Source of the DNA: a virus
Direction: 5' to 3' (one strand)
Virus record (IMG/VR): IMGVR_UViG_3300032053_008651
Location: 1-35,009 of that record
DNA: 35,009 nt
In this document: positions 7,125-13,961 of the stretch, piece after piece
Numbering within the stretch: position 1 is the stretch's first letter
How the letters are laid out: the number at the start of each line of letters is the position of its first letter
Position numbers and translations under genes: made by a program
Notes under the pieces: generated by a model
Databases searched by the model: none
Seen by the model: the letters and a program-made list of their open reading frames with translations, nothing else
What the model was told of the DNA's origin: nothing

Positions 7125-7568
7125 TCACGTGACAGGCCCGACGAGTGCAAGGTCATGGACAATGCACCGTCCCACGGGGGTCACGAAGGTATGTTTGATG
7201 ACCTGCACATCACAGGTTTTGCCGTTGATACGCCCACGCTCCGTTGCGCGGATTGTACCTGCATACATCAGAAGCGAACCCTTCGGAACGGGTGCCATTC
7301 CGGGCTCACCCCAAAAACGCTCGATCGGTGCGAACTTATACGTGCCTCGCTCCTGTGAAACCTGAAGGTCGATCATTGCGATCACTGGCATTCCGAGCGT
7401 CAGTTTCGTGTTCGCCCATATGCCTTCGTTCGGCGTTGCAACGTACCCTGCGGGTGCCACACGGGCCACGCTGGCTGCACCAAGCAACGGGTCTTTCCAC
7501 ACGATCTGGCGTTTGGGAGCGACCTTGCGAACCGGGCGATTCCTTGCGAACCTTGCGTTCCTAGCCAT
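7125..7568 (-). CDS. Hypothetical protein, 147 aa
   Basis: A very basic N-terminus (MARNARFARNRPVRKVAPKR) precedes a mostly beta-strand body (MPVIAMIDLQVSQERGTYKF, LMYAGTIRATER). Leaderless start. Resembles small nucleic-acid-binding barrels, but no motif allows a name. Confidence 0.75.
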   Translation of the reverse strand: MARNARFARNRPVRKVAPKRQIVWKDPLLGAASVARVAPAGYVATPNEGIWANTKLTLGMPVIAMIDLQVSQERGTYKFAPIERFWGEPGMAPVPKGSLLMYAGTIRATERGRINGKTCDVQVIKHTFVTPVGRCIVHDLALVGPVT

Positions 7569-7570
7569 GA

Positions 7571-7858
7571 TTAAATCATACCACTATCAGTGGTGAGCTT
7601 ACACAACCTTTTGAGGTTGGGCTCCCTGTGAATAACGTGACAGTGTGACAACTCAGACGCGCTCTTGAAGAACACGTTATAACCGTGGCGTCCTCGCCAT
7701 GCATCGATCGTGTGAAGTTTGCACATGCCCGTCGCCTCGTTATATTCGACGAGAACTGACATCGAGTGTTTGAAATAGACGCTGTTGATCGGATAGTTCG
7801 AGTACGTGTACCCGACTACGATCGGGCTTGGGCCCTGTTCGCGATAGTGCGTTCCCAC
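7571..7858 (-). CDS. Hypothetical protein, 95 aa
   Basis: GTG start at 7858, one base after the upstream TAA and with no ribosome-binding site, so probably translated by coupling. Contains MSVLVEYNEATGMCKLHTI and a Tyr/His-rich composition suggesting beta strands. No family recognised. Confidence 0.65.
   Translation of the reverse strand: MGTHYREQGPSPIVVGYTYSNYPINSVYFKHSMSVLVEYNEATGMCKLHTIDAWRGRHGYNVFFKSASELSHCHVIHREPNLKRLCKLTTDSGMI
7575..7603 (-). promoter_or_regulatory. Promoter TGTAAG-N17-TATGAT
   Basis: TGG before the -10; TTAATC then the ATG at 7568. Lies at the 3' end of the upstream gene. Leaderless. Confidence 0.7.
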
Positions 7859-7859
7859 G

Positions 7860-8126
7860 TTACGCCCGAAACTGATCGAGTGCGAGGCGGAACTGAACGT
7901 TCGTCGTCTGAACGAAGAGCTTTGCGTGGTTCGTCAGCCCACCAGCGAAATCCTGAGCGAGCATGCTCGCGGGCCAGTCGCGGTACGACCTGAACTTGAC
8001 GAACACTGTTCCGTCCTGTTTGACGTCAGACACCTCGAACGCCCCTGACGGGATACCAACGTTGTCAGTGATGAACGCCGCGAGCGCCTTCGTGAGCGCC
8101 TTGCTGTTGTGGACCATCGTCTTCAT
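7860..8126 (-). CDS. Hypothetical protein, 88 aa
   Basis: MKTMVHNSKALTKALAAFI...; leaderless ATG. Helical N-terminus, then a strand region (DGTVFVKFRSY) and a helical tail. Function unknown. Confidence 0.7.
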   Translation of the reverse strand: MKTMVHNSKALTKALAAFITDNVGIPSGAFEVSDVKQDGTVFVKFRSYRDWPASMLAQDFAGGLTNHAKLFVQTTNVQFRLALDQFRA

Positions 8127-8132
8127 GATCTA

Positions 8133-8161
8133 ATCCTACCACGAACCGTCGGTGTCTTGCA
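8133..8161 (-). promoter_or_regulatory. Promoter TGCAAG-N17-TAGGAT
   Basis: TGG before the -10; TAGATC then the ATG at 8126. Lies within the last codons of the 8136-8429 gene. Leaderless. Confidence 0.7.
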
Positions 8162-8429
8162 CCTTCGCGAGATACGGCGCGTTCACGGGCGTTTCCTCGT
8201 AGAACTTACGCTCCTCGTCGGTGAACTTCGTGAGGTAGTCGTTCCACTCCTCGAAGATCTCATCGACCTCGGCGACCTCGATCGCCGAATCGAGGCGACG
8301 GCGAGCGCGGACGGTGATGTCCTTCGCGTAGCGTCCGACGGAGCTACGAGCGCCGTTGACAACGTCGAAATCGTGGCCGCGGTAGCTGAAGCATGCGCGG
8401 AGATTCTGATGTGCTTTTCGAAGTCCCAT
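8136..8429 (-). CDS. Hypothetical protein, 97 aa
   Basis: MGLRKAHQNLRACF...; has a clear ribosome-binding site (GAGGA, 6 bases before the ATG), unlike its leaderless neighbours, so it is read from the 8699 transcript. Rich in Glu/Asp and Arg; likely helical. Function unknown. Confidence 0.75.
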   Translation of the reverse strand: MGLRKAHQNLRACFSYRGHDFDVVNGARSSVGRYAKDITVRARRRLDSAIEVAEVDEIFEEWNDYLTKFTDEERKFYEETPVNAPYLAKVQDTDGSW

Positions 8430-8441
8430 GTTTTCCTCGGC

Positions 8442-8699
8442 TCAGGCGCGTACCATGATCACGTCTGTCTCATACTCGTCCGGGAAACCCGGGCGTCCTC
8501 GAACTGTTCGCGAGATTCGCACCTGCGCAGGTTTCGTGAGATCGTAATGATACACCCACTCATTCCCGTACCAGTGCCCGGCGTCGGGTACGATCGCGGG
8601 CGAGATTTTTTGCACACGCCAGAGCTCGCCATCAACGACGATCTCTTCATTGTACTTGAGGTCTTTCCAGGACAAGCGCGGCTTTTGTACGTCCGACAT
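8442..8699 (-). CDS. Hypothetical protein, 85 aa
   Basis: MSDVQKPRLSWKDLKYNEEI...; strand-rich (EEIVVDGELWRVQKI) with several Trp and Tyr residues. Leaderless start; first gene of a two-gene unit with 8136-8429. Confidence 0.7.
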   Translation of the reverse strand: MSDVQKPRLSWKDLKYNEEIVVDGELWRVQKISPAIVPDAGHWYGNEWVYHYDLTKPAQVRISRTVRGRPGFPDEYETDVIMVRA

Positions 8700-8705
8700 G
8701 ATCTC

Positions 8706-8734
8706 AATATATCAGGTTCAGCGTGGAACTTGCA
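8706..8734 (-). promoter_or_regulatory. Promoter TGCAAG-N17-TATATT
   Basis: TGA before the -10; GAGATC then the ATG at 8699. Leaderless. Confidence 0.7.
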
Positions 8735-8738
8735 CCGT

Positions 8739-9029
8739 TCAGAACCGATCGGTCGCCTTCAACGAAGCCCACGGCTTCGCACCATGAGCAAGCTTCGTAC
8801 GCCAGAGTCCGTCGGCACCCTTTTCGCAGTAGAAGTTGAGAATGCCCGGGTGATAGTAAAACCCGCCACAGAGATTGGTGCACCAATACCCACGCTCCGC
8901 ACGGGTGAAAGGGCGCGTATGCGACATTTCCCACAGCGCGCGCTGAATGTCCGTGAAACGCATCCCGTCAATCGACGCGATGAGGTCAAGGATTCGAACC
9001 GTCTTGCTAACCTGCTTCATCTCCACCAT
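8739..9029 (-). CDS. Winged-helix-like phage protein, 96 aa
   Basis: Residues ~8-35 (KTVRILDLIASIDG, MRFTDIQRALWEM) fit a helix-turn-helix or winged-helix start, and the second half is aromatic (RGYWCTNLCGGFYYH). A similar layout is seen in the 18912-19427 protein. DNA binding is a reasonable inference, not shown. Leaderless start. Confidence 0.65.
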   Translation of the reverse strand: MVEMKQVSKTVRILDLIASIDGMRFTDIQRALWEMSHTRPFTRAERGYWCTNLCGGFYYHPGILNFYCEKGADGLWRTKLAHGAKPWASLKATDRF

Positions 9030-9035
9030 GATCTA

Positions 9036-9064
9036 ATCCTATCATTGATCCACCTGGACTTACA
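9036..9064 (-). promoter_or_regulatory. Promoter TGTAAG-N17-TAGGAT
   Basis: TGA before the -10; TAGATC then the ATG at 9029. A palindrome (9071-9090) lies just upstream of the -35-like box. Confidence 0.7.
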
Positions 9065-9100
9065 CAATCCTTATTGAAAAGAGCTTTCAACAGGAAATAA

Positions 9101-9148
9101 GGCAAAAAGAAGGCCCGGCACCCACGTTGCTCACGTTCGGTCCGGGCC
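9101..9148 (-). terminator. Intrinsic terminator
   Basis: On the minus strand GGCCCGG pairs with CCGGGCC (9112-9118 with 9142-9148) around a 23-base loop, followed at once by TTCTTTTT. It lies after the 9154 stop and before the promoter at 9036-9064, and would end the MoxR/peptidase transcript. Confidence 0.75.
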
Positions 9149-9153
9149 AAAGG

Positions 9154-9266
9154 TTACTGGCGGCAGTGAGGTTGAACCTTCACGTTGGTGGGTTCCGCTG
9201 TCACGTTCTTAAACATTTTGCCGCGTGCTGCGTACTCGCCGCCACCCGGACTTCAATCACTGTCAC
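9154..9266 (-). pseudogene. Small protein gene split by a one-base shift
   Basis: One frame reads VTVIEVRVAA from the GTG at 9266 and soon stops. The -1 frame from about 9240 reads EYAARGKMFKNVTAEPTNV and ends VQPHCRQ at 9154. Joined, they give a sensible ~37-residue protein. Length is one base short of a whole frame, as in the 1150-1478 gene. The shift maps to 9235-9244. Start and functional status are uncertain. Confidence 0.5.
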
Positions 9267-9316
9267 CCGACAGTGTGCTGACGTAGGGCCATGGTACGCT
9301 AGCCCTCAGACATCCT

Positions 9317-9724
9317 TCATGATTTCTTGCCTCCGGGCATTGTGGGTCCACCAGCGTTCTCGAACTTCTCGATGAGAGGTCCGATGACAGTATTCCAGAG
9401 CTCATCAAAAACGAGCTGCTTGCGCGCATTGCGCTCTGCACGGCTGGGAACGTGCTTGCCGACGCCAAGCTTTGCGTGCTCGCGCTCTTCCTTGCCGTTA
9501 CGCGTCTTGCCATTGCCGATCGTCGCTCGCATGGCCTTGCGCCAGAGCTTGCGGAACTTGCGCTTGAGAATACGGGCCTCTTCGGGAGAGAGTTGCTGAA
9601 GCGCTCGACGCATATCGAGATCGGTCTTCTCCATGGGAAGGATGCCGCTCTGGAACATCACGGTCTGGATGACCGCACGGTCAACGTCCCGCAGTTCTTT
9701 TCTAGGTTTCTTTACCGATGCCAA
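9317..9724 (-). CDS. Hypothetical helical basic protein, 135 aa
   Basis: TTG start at 9724 with GGAGG 8 bases upstream, overlapping the end of the peptidase gene by 23 bases. Long charged helical stretches (LSPEEARILKRKFRKLWRK) and a basic, glycine-containing middle. A nucleic-acid or structural role is possible. No family recognised. Confidence 0.7.
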   Translation of the reverse strand: MASVKKPRKELRDVDRAVIQTVMFQSGILPMEKTDLDMRRALQQLSPEEARILKRKFRKLWRKAMRATIGNGKTRNGKEEREHAKLGVGKHVPSRAERNARKQLVFDELWNTVIGPLIEKFENAGGPTMPGGKKS

Positions 9725-10253
9725 TGCCGTATCCTCCTTGTCTCAAGACCCATTTCATGTATGTGCGAAGAAAACCAGCGCGTGTTTTGTTCCACACGTC
9801 GTCGTCTAACTTGATCTTTAATCTTTTTGCGAGGCGACGACCTCTGTGCCATGCCTCAAATTCTTCGTCAAGCACATCAATGCGATGGTGAGTCGTCTTA
9901 CTTGCGCCTGATTTCGCTGACGAATAACCTCCGCCAAAGCGTTGGTGGATCCCACGTTCTCCCACCAGAAAGTGACCGCACTCGTGAAGAAGAACGTACA
10001 GCTGTAACTCAGGTGCGAGTCGTCCGCTAATCTTGATCGACTTGTCGTTCGCGTCATAGAGACCGTTGGATTCCTTGACGAACGTCACGCCAATTTTTCT
10101 AGCAGCACACCAGGTCAACACGGTGACAAGTGAGTCGATCGACCTTATGTCTTTATGCAGTACGGCCCCGGCAGTCGGTTTCCCAGCTGCCGAGGCTCGT
10201 GCAAAGCGGCTACACGCTCGAGTCTTCCACGTCTCTTGATTAAACGTAGTCAC
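9702..10253 (-). CDS. Putative zinc metallopeptidase (HExxH), 183 aa
   Basis: The motif LLHECGHFLVG (His90, Glu91, His94) is a gluzincin/IrrE-ImmA-type active site. A downstream acidic segment DEEFEAWHRG (~129-138) is a candidate for the third zinc ligand. Starts at GTG 10253. It sits directly after a MoxR ATPase; MoxR genes are often paired with metallopeptidase/VWA proteins, but no VWA domain is visible here. Substrate unknown; metal-dependent proteolysis is inferred from the motif. Confidence 0.75.
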   Translation of the reverse strand: MTTFNQETWKTRACSRFARASAAGKPTAGAVLHKDIRSIDSLVTVLTWCAARKIGVTFVKESNGLYDANDKSIKISGRLAPELQLYVLLHECGHFLVGERGIHQRFGGGYSSAKSGASKTTHHRIDVLDEEFEAWHRGRRLAKRLKIKLDDDVWNKTRAGFLRTYMKWVLRQGGYGIGIGKET

Positions 10254-10288
10254 TGTTTAAGTAAGCTACTCGGCCCCTGCCCGCACTA

Positions 10289-11476
10289 TCACTTCTTTGC
10301 AGGCGCTTTGAAAATGCCTGGGATATTCGGAATTACCCCAATCCCAGCCTCACCCATCGGCACTCCGAAGACGCCGAGGACGACCTCGGCACAGTGCTTG
10401 TGAATGCTCTTCGCCAGTTCGATCTTGTCGATGCCCTGGCTCGTGAGCTTGCTCCACAGAGAGATTCGAAGCTCATCGGGAAGGTCCTTCATGAACTCCT
10501 TGACGTTCGCACCCTGCGCATCGCTGAGCTTGTCGACGCTCTTCACGACGTACTCTGCGACCTTGTCGACAAGGTCATTCTGGCGACCCTGACCCGCGCG
10601 CTTCGCCTTGGACTTGATGCCCGCCTGGTTGTACTTGTTGACGATGTCCTCACCGGTGATTCGGCTGTCGACCGTCTTGCAGTAGTCTCGGAATGCAATC
10701 GACGCTTCCACGCCGACGAAGCCGAGGCACATGTGGTAGAAGAGCTCGTCATCGGGCTTCTCCATGATCCCTGCCGCAACGAGAGTCTCGTTGAGCGACT
10801 CCCAGGAGCGAGGGCTCGGCTGGTTCGAACCCGCCTCTGCGTTCTTCGCAGGCTTGAGCCACTTCTCACCCGTCTGAATGAAATCCGGGACGTACGGGTG
10901 AAGGTTTCCACCCTGCTCCGGGTCCGTGTCACGGGCCCAGTAGAGGAAGTCCGCGACCGTCGCATCGAGGTCGATTGCCCAGAAGCGGTCAAGAAGCGCA
11001 GGGTCCATCTCGTTCACCGAGTATGCCGCGCTCGAGTTGATTGCGCTGTAGACACGCGTTTCGGGGTGAAGCTTCCACCCGTTGAGCTCACGATCCAGAA
11101 CAATCTGGAACGCAGCCTGCATGACCTCGGGCGTTGCTCGGTTGAGCTCGTCGAGGAAGAGCGCACAAGGCTCATTGCACGCCCTCTTGTACCAATCGGG
11201 CGGGTTGAACCGCGTGGTCTCGCCGTCGGTGCTCGGAAGACCAACGATATCGCCTTCGCTCATCTGACTGAGGCGACGGTCGATGAGCGGGTACCCGTTC
11301 TTCATGTCCTTGATGATGCCGCGCTCGAAGAGCATCCGACGCACAGTGCAGGACACCTGCCTGACGACGCGGCTCTTACCTACGCCGTGATCAGCGCGAA
11401 GAAGAATTGACTTCTTCGGCAGCATGCGCTCCGCACAGCGCTTGAAGGTCTTAATCGACATGGACGTCAGAGACAT
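10289..11476 (-). CDS. MoxR-type AAA+ ATPase, 395 aa
   Basis: Walker A is ADHGVGKS (residues 28-35), Walker B is FLDELNRA (107-114), and AINSS downstream fits sensor 1. MoxR ATPases act as chaperones that remodel or load cofactors on partner proteins, often with VWA or metallopeptidase partners. The neighbouring HExxH gene fits that pattern. The C-terminal ~130 residues are helical and family-specific. Unlike most genes here, it has a 30-base leader with AGGA 9 bases before the ATG. Confidence 0.9.
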   Translation of the reverse strand: MSLTSMSIKTFKRCAERMLPKKSILLRADHGVGKSRVVRQVSCTVRRMLFERGIIKDMKNGYPLIDRRLSQMSEGDIVGLPSTDGETTRFNPPDWYKRACNEPCALFLDELNRATPEVMQAAFQIVLDRELNGWKLHPETRVYSAINSSAAYSVNEMDPALLDRFWAIDLDATVADFLYWARDTDPEQGGNLHPYVPDFIQTGEKWLKPAKNAEAGSNQPSPRSWESLNETLVAAGIMEKPDDELFYHMCLGFVGVEASIAFRDYCKTVDSRITGEDIVNKYNQAGIKSKAKRAGQGRQNDLVDKVAEYVVKSVDKLSDAQGANVKEFMKDLPDELRISLWSKLTSQGIDKIELAKSIHKHCAEVVLGVFGVPMGEAGIGVIPNIPGIFKAPAKK

Positions 11477-11506
11477 GAGTTCGTTTCCTGGTTGGGTGGT
11501 AGATCA

Positions 11507-11535
11507 ATCTTACATCAACGTGACCATGACTTGCA
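11507..11535 (-). promoter_or_regulatory. Promoter TGCAAG-N17-TAAGAT of the MoxR operon
   Basis: Same boxes and 17-base spacer as the leaderless promoters, but followed by a 30-base stretch carrying a Shine-Dalgarno sequence. ATG, not TGn, precedes the -10. Confidence 0.7.
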
Positions 11536-11709
11536 TCACGGACAAACGCTAAAAGCTTTTCGATGCTTCACAGTGAGTTTCTTACACGACTTACACGTTG
11601 CGGAGGTGCTATCATCGGCACTGAAACCGAAGAGGCGAAACACACGACGAATGAACACACTCTTCGCACAAACAGGAAGTCCGTCGGACGAAAGGAGGTG
11701 CACCTTCAT
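11536..11709 (-). CDS. Short Cys-containing basic protein, 57 aa
   Basis: MKVHLLSSDGLPVCAKS...; CKSCKK near residue 40 plus two other cysteines may bind zinc. Net basic. The start codon lies six bases after a -10 box (leaderless). The stop overlaps the -35 region of the MoxR promoter. Confidence 0.65.
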   Translation of the reverse strand: MKVHLLSSDGLPVCAKSVFIRRVFRLFGFSADDSTSATCKSCKKLTVKHRKAFSVCP

Positions 11710-11715
11710 GATCTA

Positions 11716-11744
11716 AATCTACCATGGTGGGCAGCCGTGTTACA
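11716..11744 (-). promoter_or_regulatory. Promoter TGTAAC-N17-TAGATT
   Basis: TGG before the -10; TAGATC then the ATG at 11709. Leaderless. Confidence 0.65.
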
Positions 11745-11961
11745 CAGCTTTGACCCAAGTTTCTGGTTCAAAGATTCGCTTGGGATCGCTTGGGTCAGCA
11801 GCGCGAATGGCGAAAGTGTTCCCACGCTGGTACGTGAGTTCGATACGAGATCCCGCACTGAAGCGCGAGATGCACCGCGGGACGACGGGAACGTTATCGA
11901 TTGTGACATACGCAAGGTGTTCGATGCCGCTACAAATAGTGCGAGTGACTGTTGTTGCCAT
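11740..11961 (-). CDS. Hypothetical protein, 73 aa
   Basis: MATTVTRTICSGIEHLAYV...; strand-rich, ending EPETWVKAV, a style like a small Sm- or SH3-like fold. The ATG at 11961 is preferred; a GTG 45 bases upstream is also open. No ribosome-binding site is seen before either. TATTTA lies 4 bases before the ATG, a possible but non-standard -10. Confidence 0.6.
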   Translation of the reverse strand: MATTVTRTICSGIEHLAYVTIDNVPVVPRCISRFSAGSRIELTYQRGNTFAIRAADPSDPKRIFEPETWVKAV

Positions 11962-12033
11962 GTCATAAATAGGTCGCTCGCGCGCGCGATACACCCGCGC
12001 GTACACGAATGAAACTATTTCGCTGTGGCGATG

Positions 12034-12432
12034 TCAGATGAGGCGGACGCGTGTGGCCGCAGAGATCGCAGGGAGTTGATCAGCAAGCTCTTCATAGACG
12101 GGCCACGATGAACGCATGATGCGGTAGCACGTGTAGTACGACAAGCGACCGATCGACTCGATGATCTCTCTATCACGTGCGATCGATTCAGGAACGATTG
12201 CTCCTGTCCATAAGACCCAGTCACCGATGCGCTGGAACTTTGCGAAGTCTCCAGACTTACGAGCGTCGTAGTAAGAAAGCACGATTGACCTGTCGCTGAA
12301 GTCGTCATCAATACTCGGCCTTGCGAGCGTTTTCAATACGCTAGTGACATACGCCACTGTTTCAGGTCGATAGTGAAGGCCCTTGAGCCGATCAACAAAC
12401 CAGGCGTCAAGTCCTTCAATGATGTCCATCAT
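12034..12432 (-). CDS. Hypothetical helical protein, 132 aa
   Basis: MMDIIEGLDAWFVDRLKGL...; mostly helical, with IGDWVLWTGAIVPES and YYTCYRIM segments. No catalytic motif. Either of two adjacent ATGs could start it; TAGTTA lies six bases before the second, which would again be leaderless, but no TGNAAG box is present. Confidence 0.7.
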   Translation of the reverse strand: MMDIIEGLDAWFVDRLKGLHYRPETVAYVTSVLKTLARPSIDDDFSDRSIVLSYYDARKSGDFAKFQRIGDWVLWTGAIVPESIARDREIIESIGRLSYYTCYRIMRSSWPVYEELADQLPAISAATRVRLI

Positions 12433-12508
12433 CTCTAACTAGTCGTCTTTCATGGGACTACGTAAAGGTCCACGAGAGAAACAAGTCATTCAGCGACAGA
12501 TTAGCCTT

Positions 12509-12934
12509 CTACTTCTTCGTACTCTTTTTCTGTGTGTCTTCCGTGGGCGCTGACAGCTTCACGAGGGCAGGTTTGACGCCCGGTTTGTCTGTCACCACCA
12601 CAACACCGGGTGCAGCAACGGGTGCCTCAGGATCAATTTCCTTGCCGCTGATCTCGTCAATGACGGGCGGTGCCTCGAGGACAATGACGCCCTCTTGCGG
12701 AGAATTGACACGTTCAGTAATCGGACGTGCGGCGTCAAACTCTTCTTGAGTTGGTGCCATGACGCCCAAACGTCCACACATGATGTCTAACGCACCGTAG
12801 GTTGTGAGACCCAGGCTGTCAATGAATGCACGTAGCGTCGTCTTTCGACGCCTCAGCACGTCGGCTAGACGTAGGCGTGGTTCACTAACCTTCGAAACGA
12901 TTCTACCAGGAGTGCCGCGGCGTTCTCTGCTCAT
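12509..12934 (-). CDS. Protein with possible N-terminal HTH and Pro/Val-rich tail, 141 aa
   Basis: Residues ~20-55 (LRLADVLRRRKTTLRAF, then GLTTYGALDIM) could form a helix-turn-helix. The remainder is low-complexity, rich in Pro, Val, Ala and Lys, ending KKSTKK, and is probably disordered. The start follows an extended -10. Function unknown. Confidence 0.65.
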   Translation of the reverse strand: MSRERRGTPGRIVSKVSEPRLRLADVLRRRKTTLRAFIDSLGLTTYGALDIMCGRLGVMAPTQEEFDAARPITERVNSPQEGVIVLEAPPVIDEISGKEIDPEAPVAAPGVVVVTDKPGVKPALVKLSAPTEDTQKKSTKK

Positions 12935-12941
12935 GTATCTA

Positions 12942-12947
12942 ACTATA
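12942..12947 (-). promoter_or_regulatory. Extended -10 (TGG-TATAGT), no clear -35
   Basis: Seven bases before the ATG at 12934. No TGNAAG at the 17-base position, so weaker than the main family. Lies inside the end of the region-4-like gene. Confidence 0.45.
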
Positions 12948-13254
12948 CCATTCGCTCACGCCGCTGGGCCTCGACGATATGCAGAAGGTCAGCAATTCCG
13001 TGCTGGAAGCCGGGATCCTTCGCAATCTGATCGATGCGCTTCTCGTCGAGTTCGAGCTTCCACTGCTTCGAAAGGCTCTTGGCGAACTTCCGCATCACCC
13101 TGAGCACGTAGTTGCGTGCAGACGAGTGGTTCATATTGAACCCGAGCTCGGTCATCGTGTCAGCGATTTCACGATAGTTGACGCCCTCATCGTCAGCGAC
13201 GGTTGCGTAACCTCGGTCAACACGTGTGCCTCTACGAAGTGCCATCTCATTCAT
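12943..13254 (-). CDS. HTH protein resembling free sigma-70 region 4.2, 103 aa
   Basis: Residues 25-60 align by eye with sigma region 4.2: NYREIADTM matches the first HTH helix (consensus LEEVGKxF), and NHSSARNYVLRVMRKFAK matches the recognition helix and tail (consensus TRERIRQIEAKALRKLR), with a 4-residue longer turn. Arg, Met/Leu and Arg-Lys positions coincide. The C-terminal ~40 residues are helical and charged. It lies in the same operon as a sigma factor that lacks exactly this part, so the two may work together; that is inference. It could also be an unrelated DNA-binding regulator. Confidence 0.65.
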   Translation of the reverse strand: MNEMALRRGTRVDRGYATVADDEGVNYREIADTMTELGFNMNHSSARNYVLRVMRKFAKSLSKQWKLELDEKRIDQIAKDPGFQHGIADLLHIVEAQRRERMV

Positions 13255-13693
13255 CTTTCTTGGGTGCGTCTGTCTTTTGTTTGATAGGAAGCTGTACGAC
13301 TACGTTTCGTTCTTTGACTGCAGGAACGGTTCGCAATGCGGCGCGGGGAGGTAGTTTAACCTGTGTCGGCCCGGGAGCTCGAGGCACAAAGTCATGCTCG
13401 GGTTGATGCGGTCGTGAGTACGGTCTGGTCTGAGGACCCATATCAGGTGTGAGCTGACGTGTAGTGATGGGAGCACCAAAACGAGTATTTTGGAGCGCTT
13501 TTATGCGCGCTCCGAGTCCCTCCTCGATGGGATCAGGAAGTTGAACAGACTGGGACAATGGCGTCGGTCGAGGCACAGGTTTTTGTGTAACGAGCGGTTC
13601 AAGGGCCTTGACAACGATCTTGAACGCAGCCGCACTTGAGATCGTGATGATCCCACCGCCGGCGCAGTACAGTACAAAATCTACAGCGTTCAT
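13247..13693 (-). CDS. Membrane-anchored proline-rich protein, 148 aa
   Basis: One N-terminal membrane segment (MNAVDFVLYCAGGGIITIS...), then a long Pro/Gln/Arg-rich region without secondary-structure signals, ending in a charged tail. Likely a tethered, disordered protein. Function unknown; overlaps the next start by 8 bases. Confidence 0.7.
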   Translation of the reverse strand: MNAVDFVLYCAGGGIITISSAAAFKIVVKALEPLVTQKPVPRPTPLSQSVQLPDPIEEGLGARIKALQNTRFGAPITTRQLTPDMGPQTRPYSRPHQPEHDFVPRAPGPTQVKLPPRAALRTVPAVKERNVVVQLPIKQKTDAPKKDE

Positions 13694-13696
13694 TGT

Positions 13697-13810
13697 CTAC
13701 TTTTCGTTGAAGACCTTCATGAATCGATTCATGCGGACCTTCGCAATGATGTAGCCCGTGATGACACCAACACCCGCGAGCGTGCTCATGACAATCATCG
13801 TCCATAGCAT
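13697..13810 (-). CDS. Small transmembrane protein, 37 aa
   Basis: MLWTMIVMSTLAGVGVITGY... then a basic tail (AKVRMNRFMKVFNEK): one membrane helix with positive-inside signal. CAGG lies ~7 bases upstream of the ATG. Holin- or spanin-like size, but no assignment possible. Confidence 0.6.
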   Translation of the reverse strand: MLWTMIVMSTLAGVGVITGYIIAKVRMNRFMKVFNEK

Positions 13811-13823
13811 GATTGCGCCTGCG

Positions 13824-13961
13824 TTAGCCAACACTTCCGGCCTTCTTCCTTGCGTATACGCTGTCAGTGATCTTGAGTGTCGTCTTCCAACCGACATACG
13901 CACCCGCGGCGAAAGCAAGTCCGATGCCGACCGTCACACCCATGGTAACCCACTTGATCAT
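13824..13961 (-). CDS. Small transmembrane protein, 45 aa
   Basis: MIKWVTMGVTVGIGLAFAAG... forms one Gly/Ala-rich membrane helix followed by a basic tail. The ATG overlaps the sigma-factor stop (ATGA), so translation is probably coupled. Followed by a second small membrane protein gene. Confidence 0.65.
   Translation of the reverse strand: MIKWVTMGVTVGIGLAFAAGAYVGWKTTLKITDSVYARKKAGSVG

Noticed and set aside
8109-9077. Long plus-strand frame of 322 codons
   Set aside because: It lies opposite four well-supported minus-strand genes with promoters and start sites; the sequence is rich in reverse-complement artefacts (HDLILP repeated at each promoter).
10394-11410. Plus-strand frame of 338 codons
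   Set aside because: Antisense of the MoxR ATPase, whose motifs are clear; composition is Leu/Arg/Val-biased as expected of a shadow.
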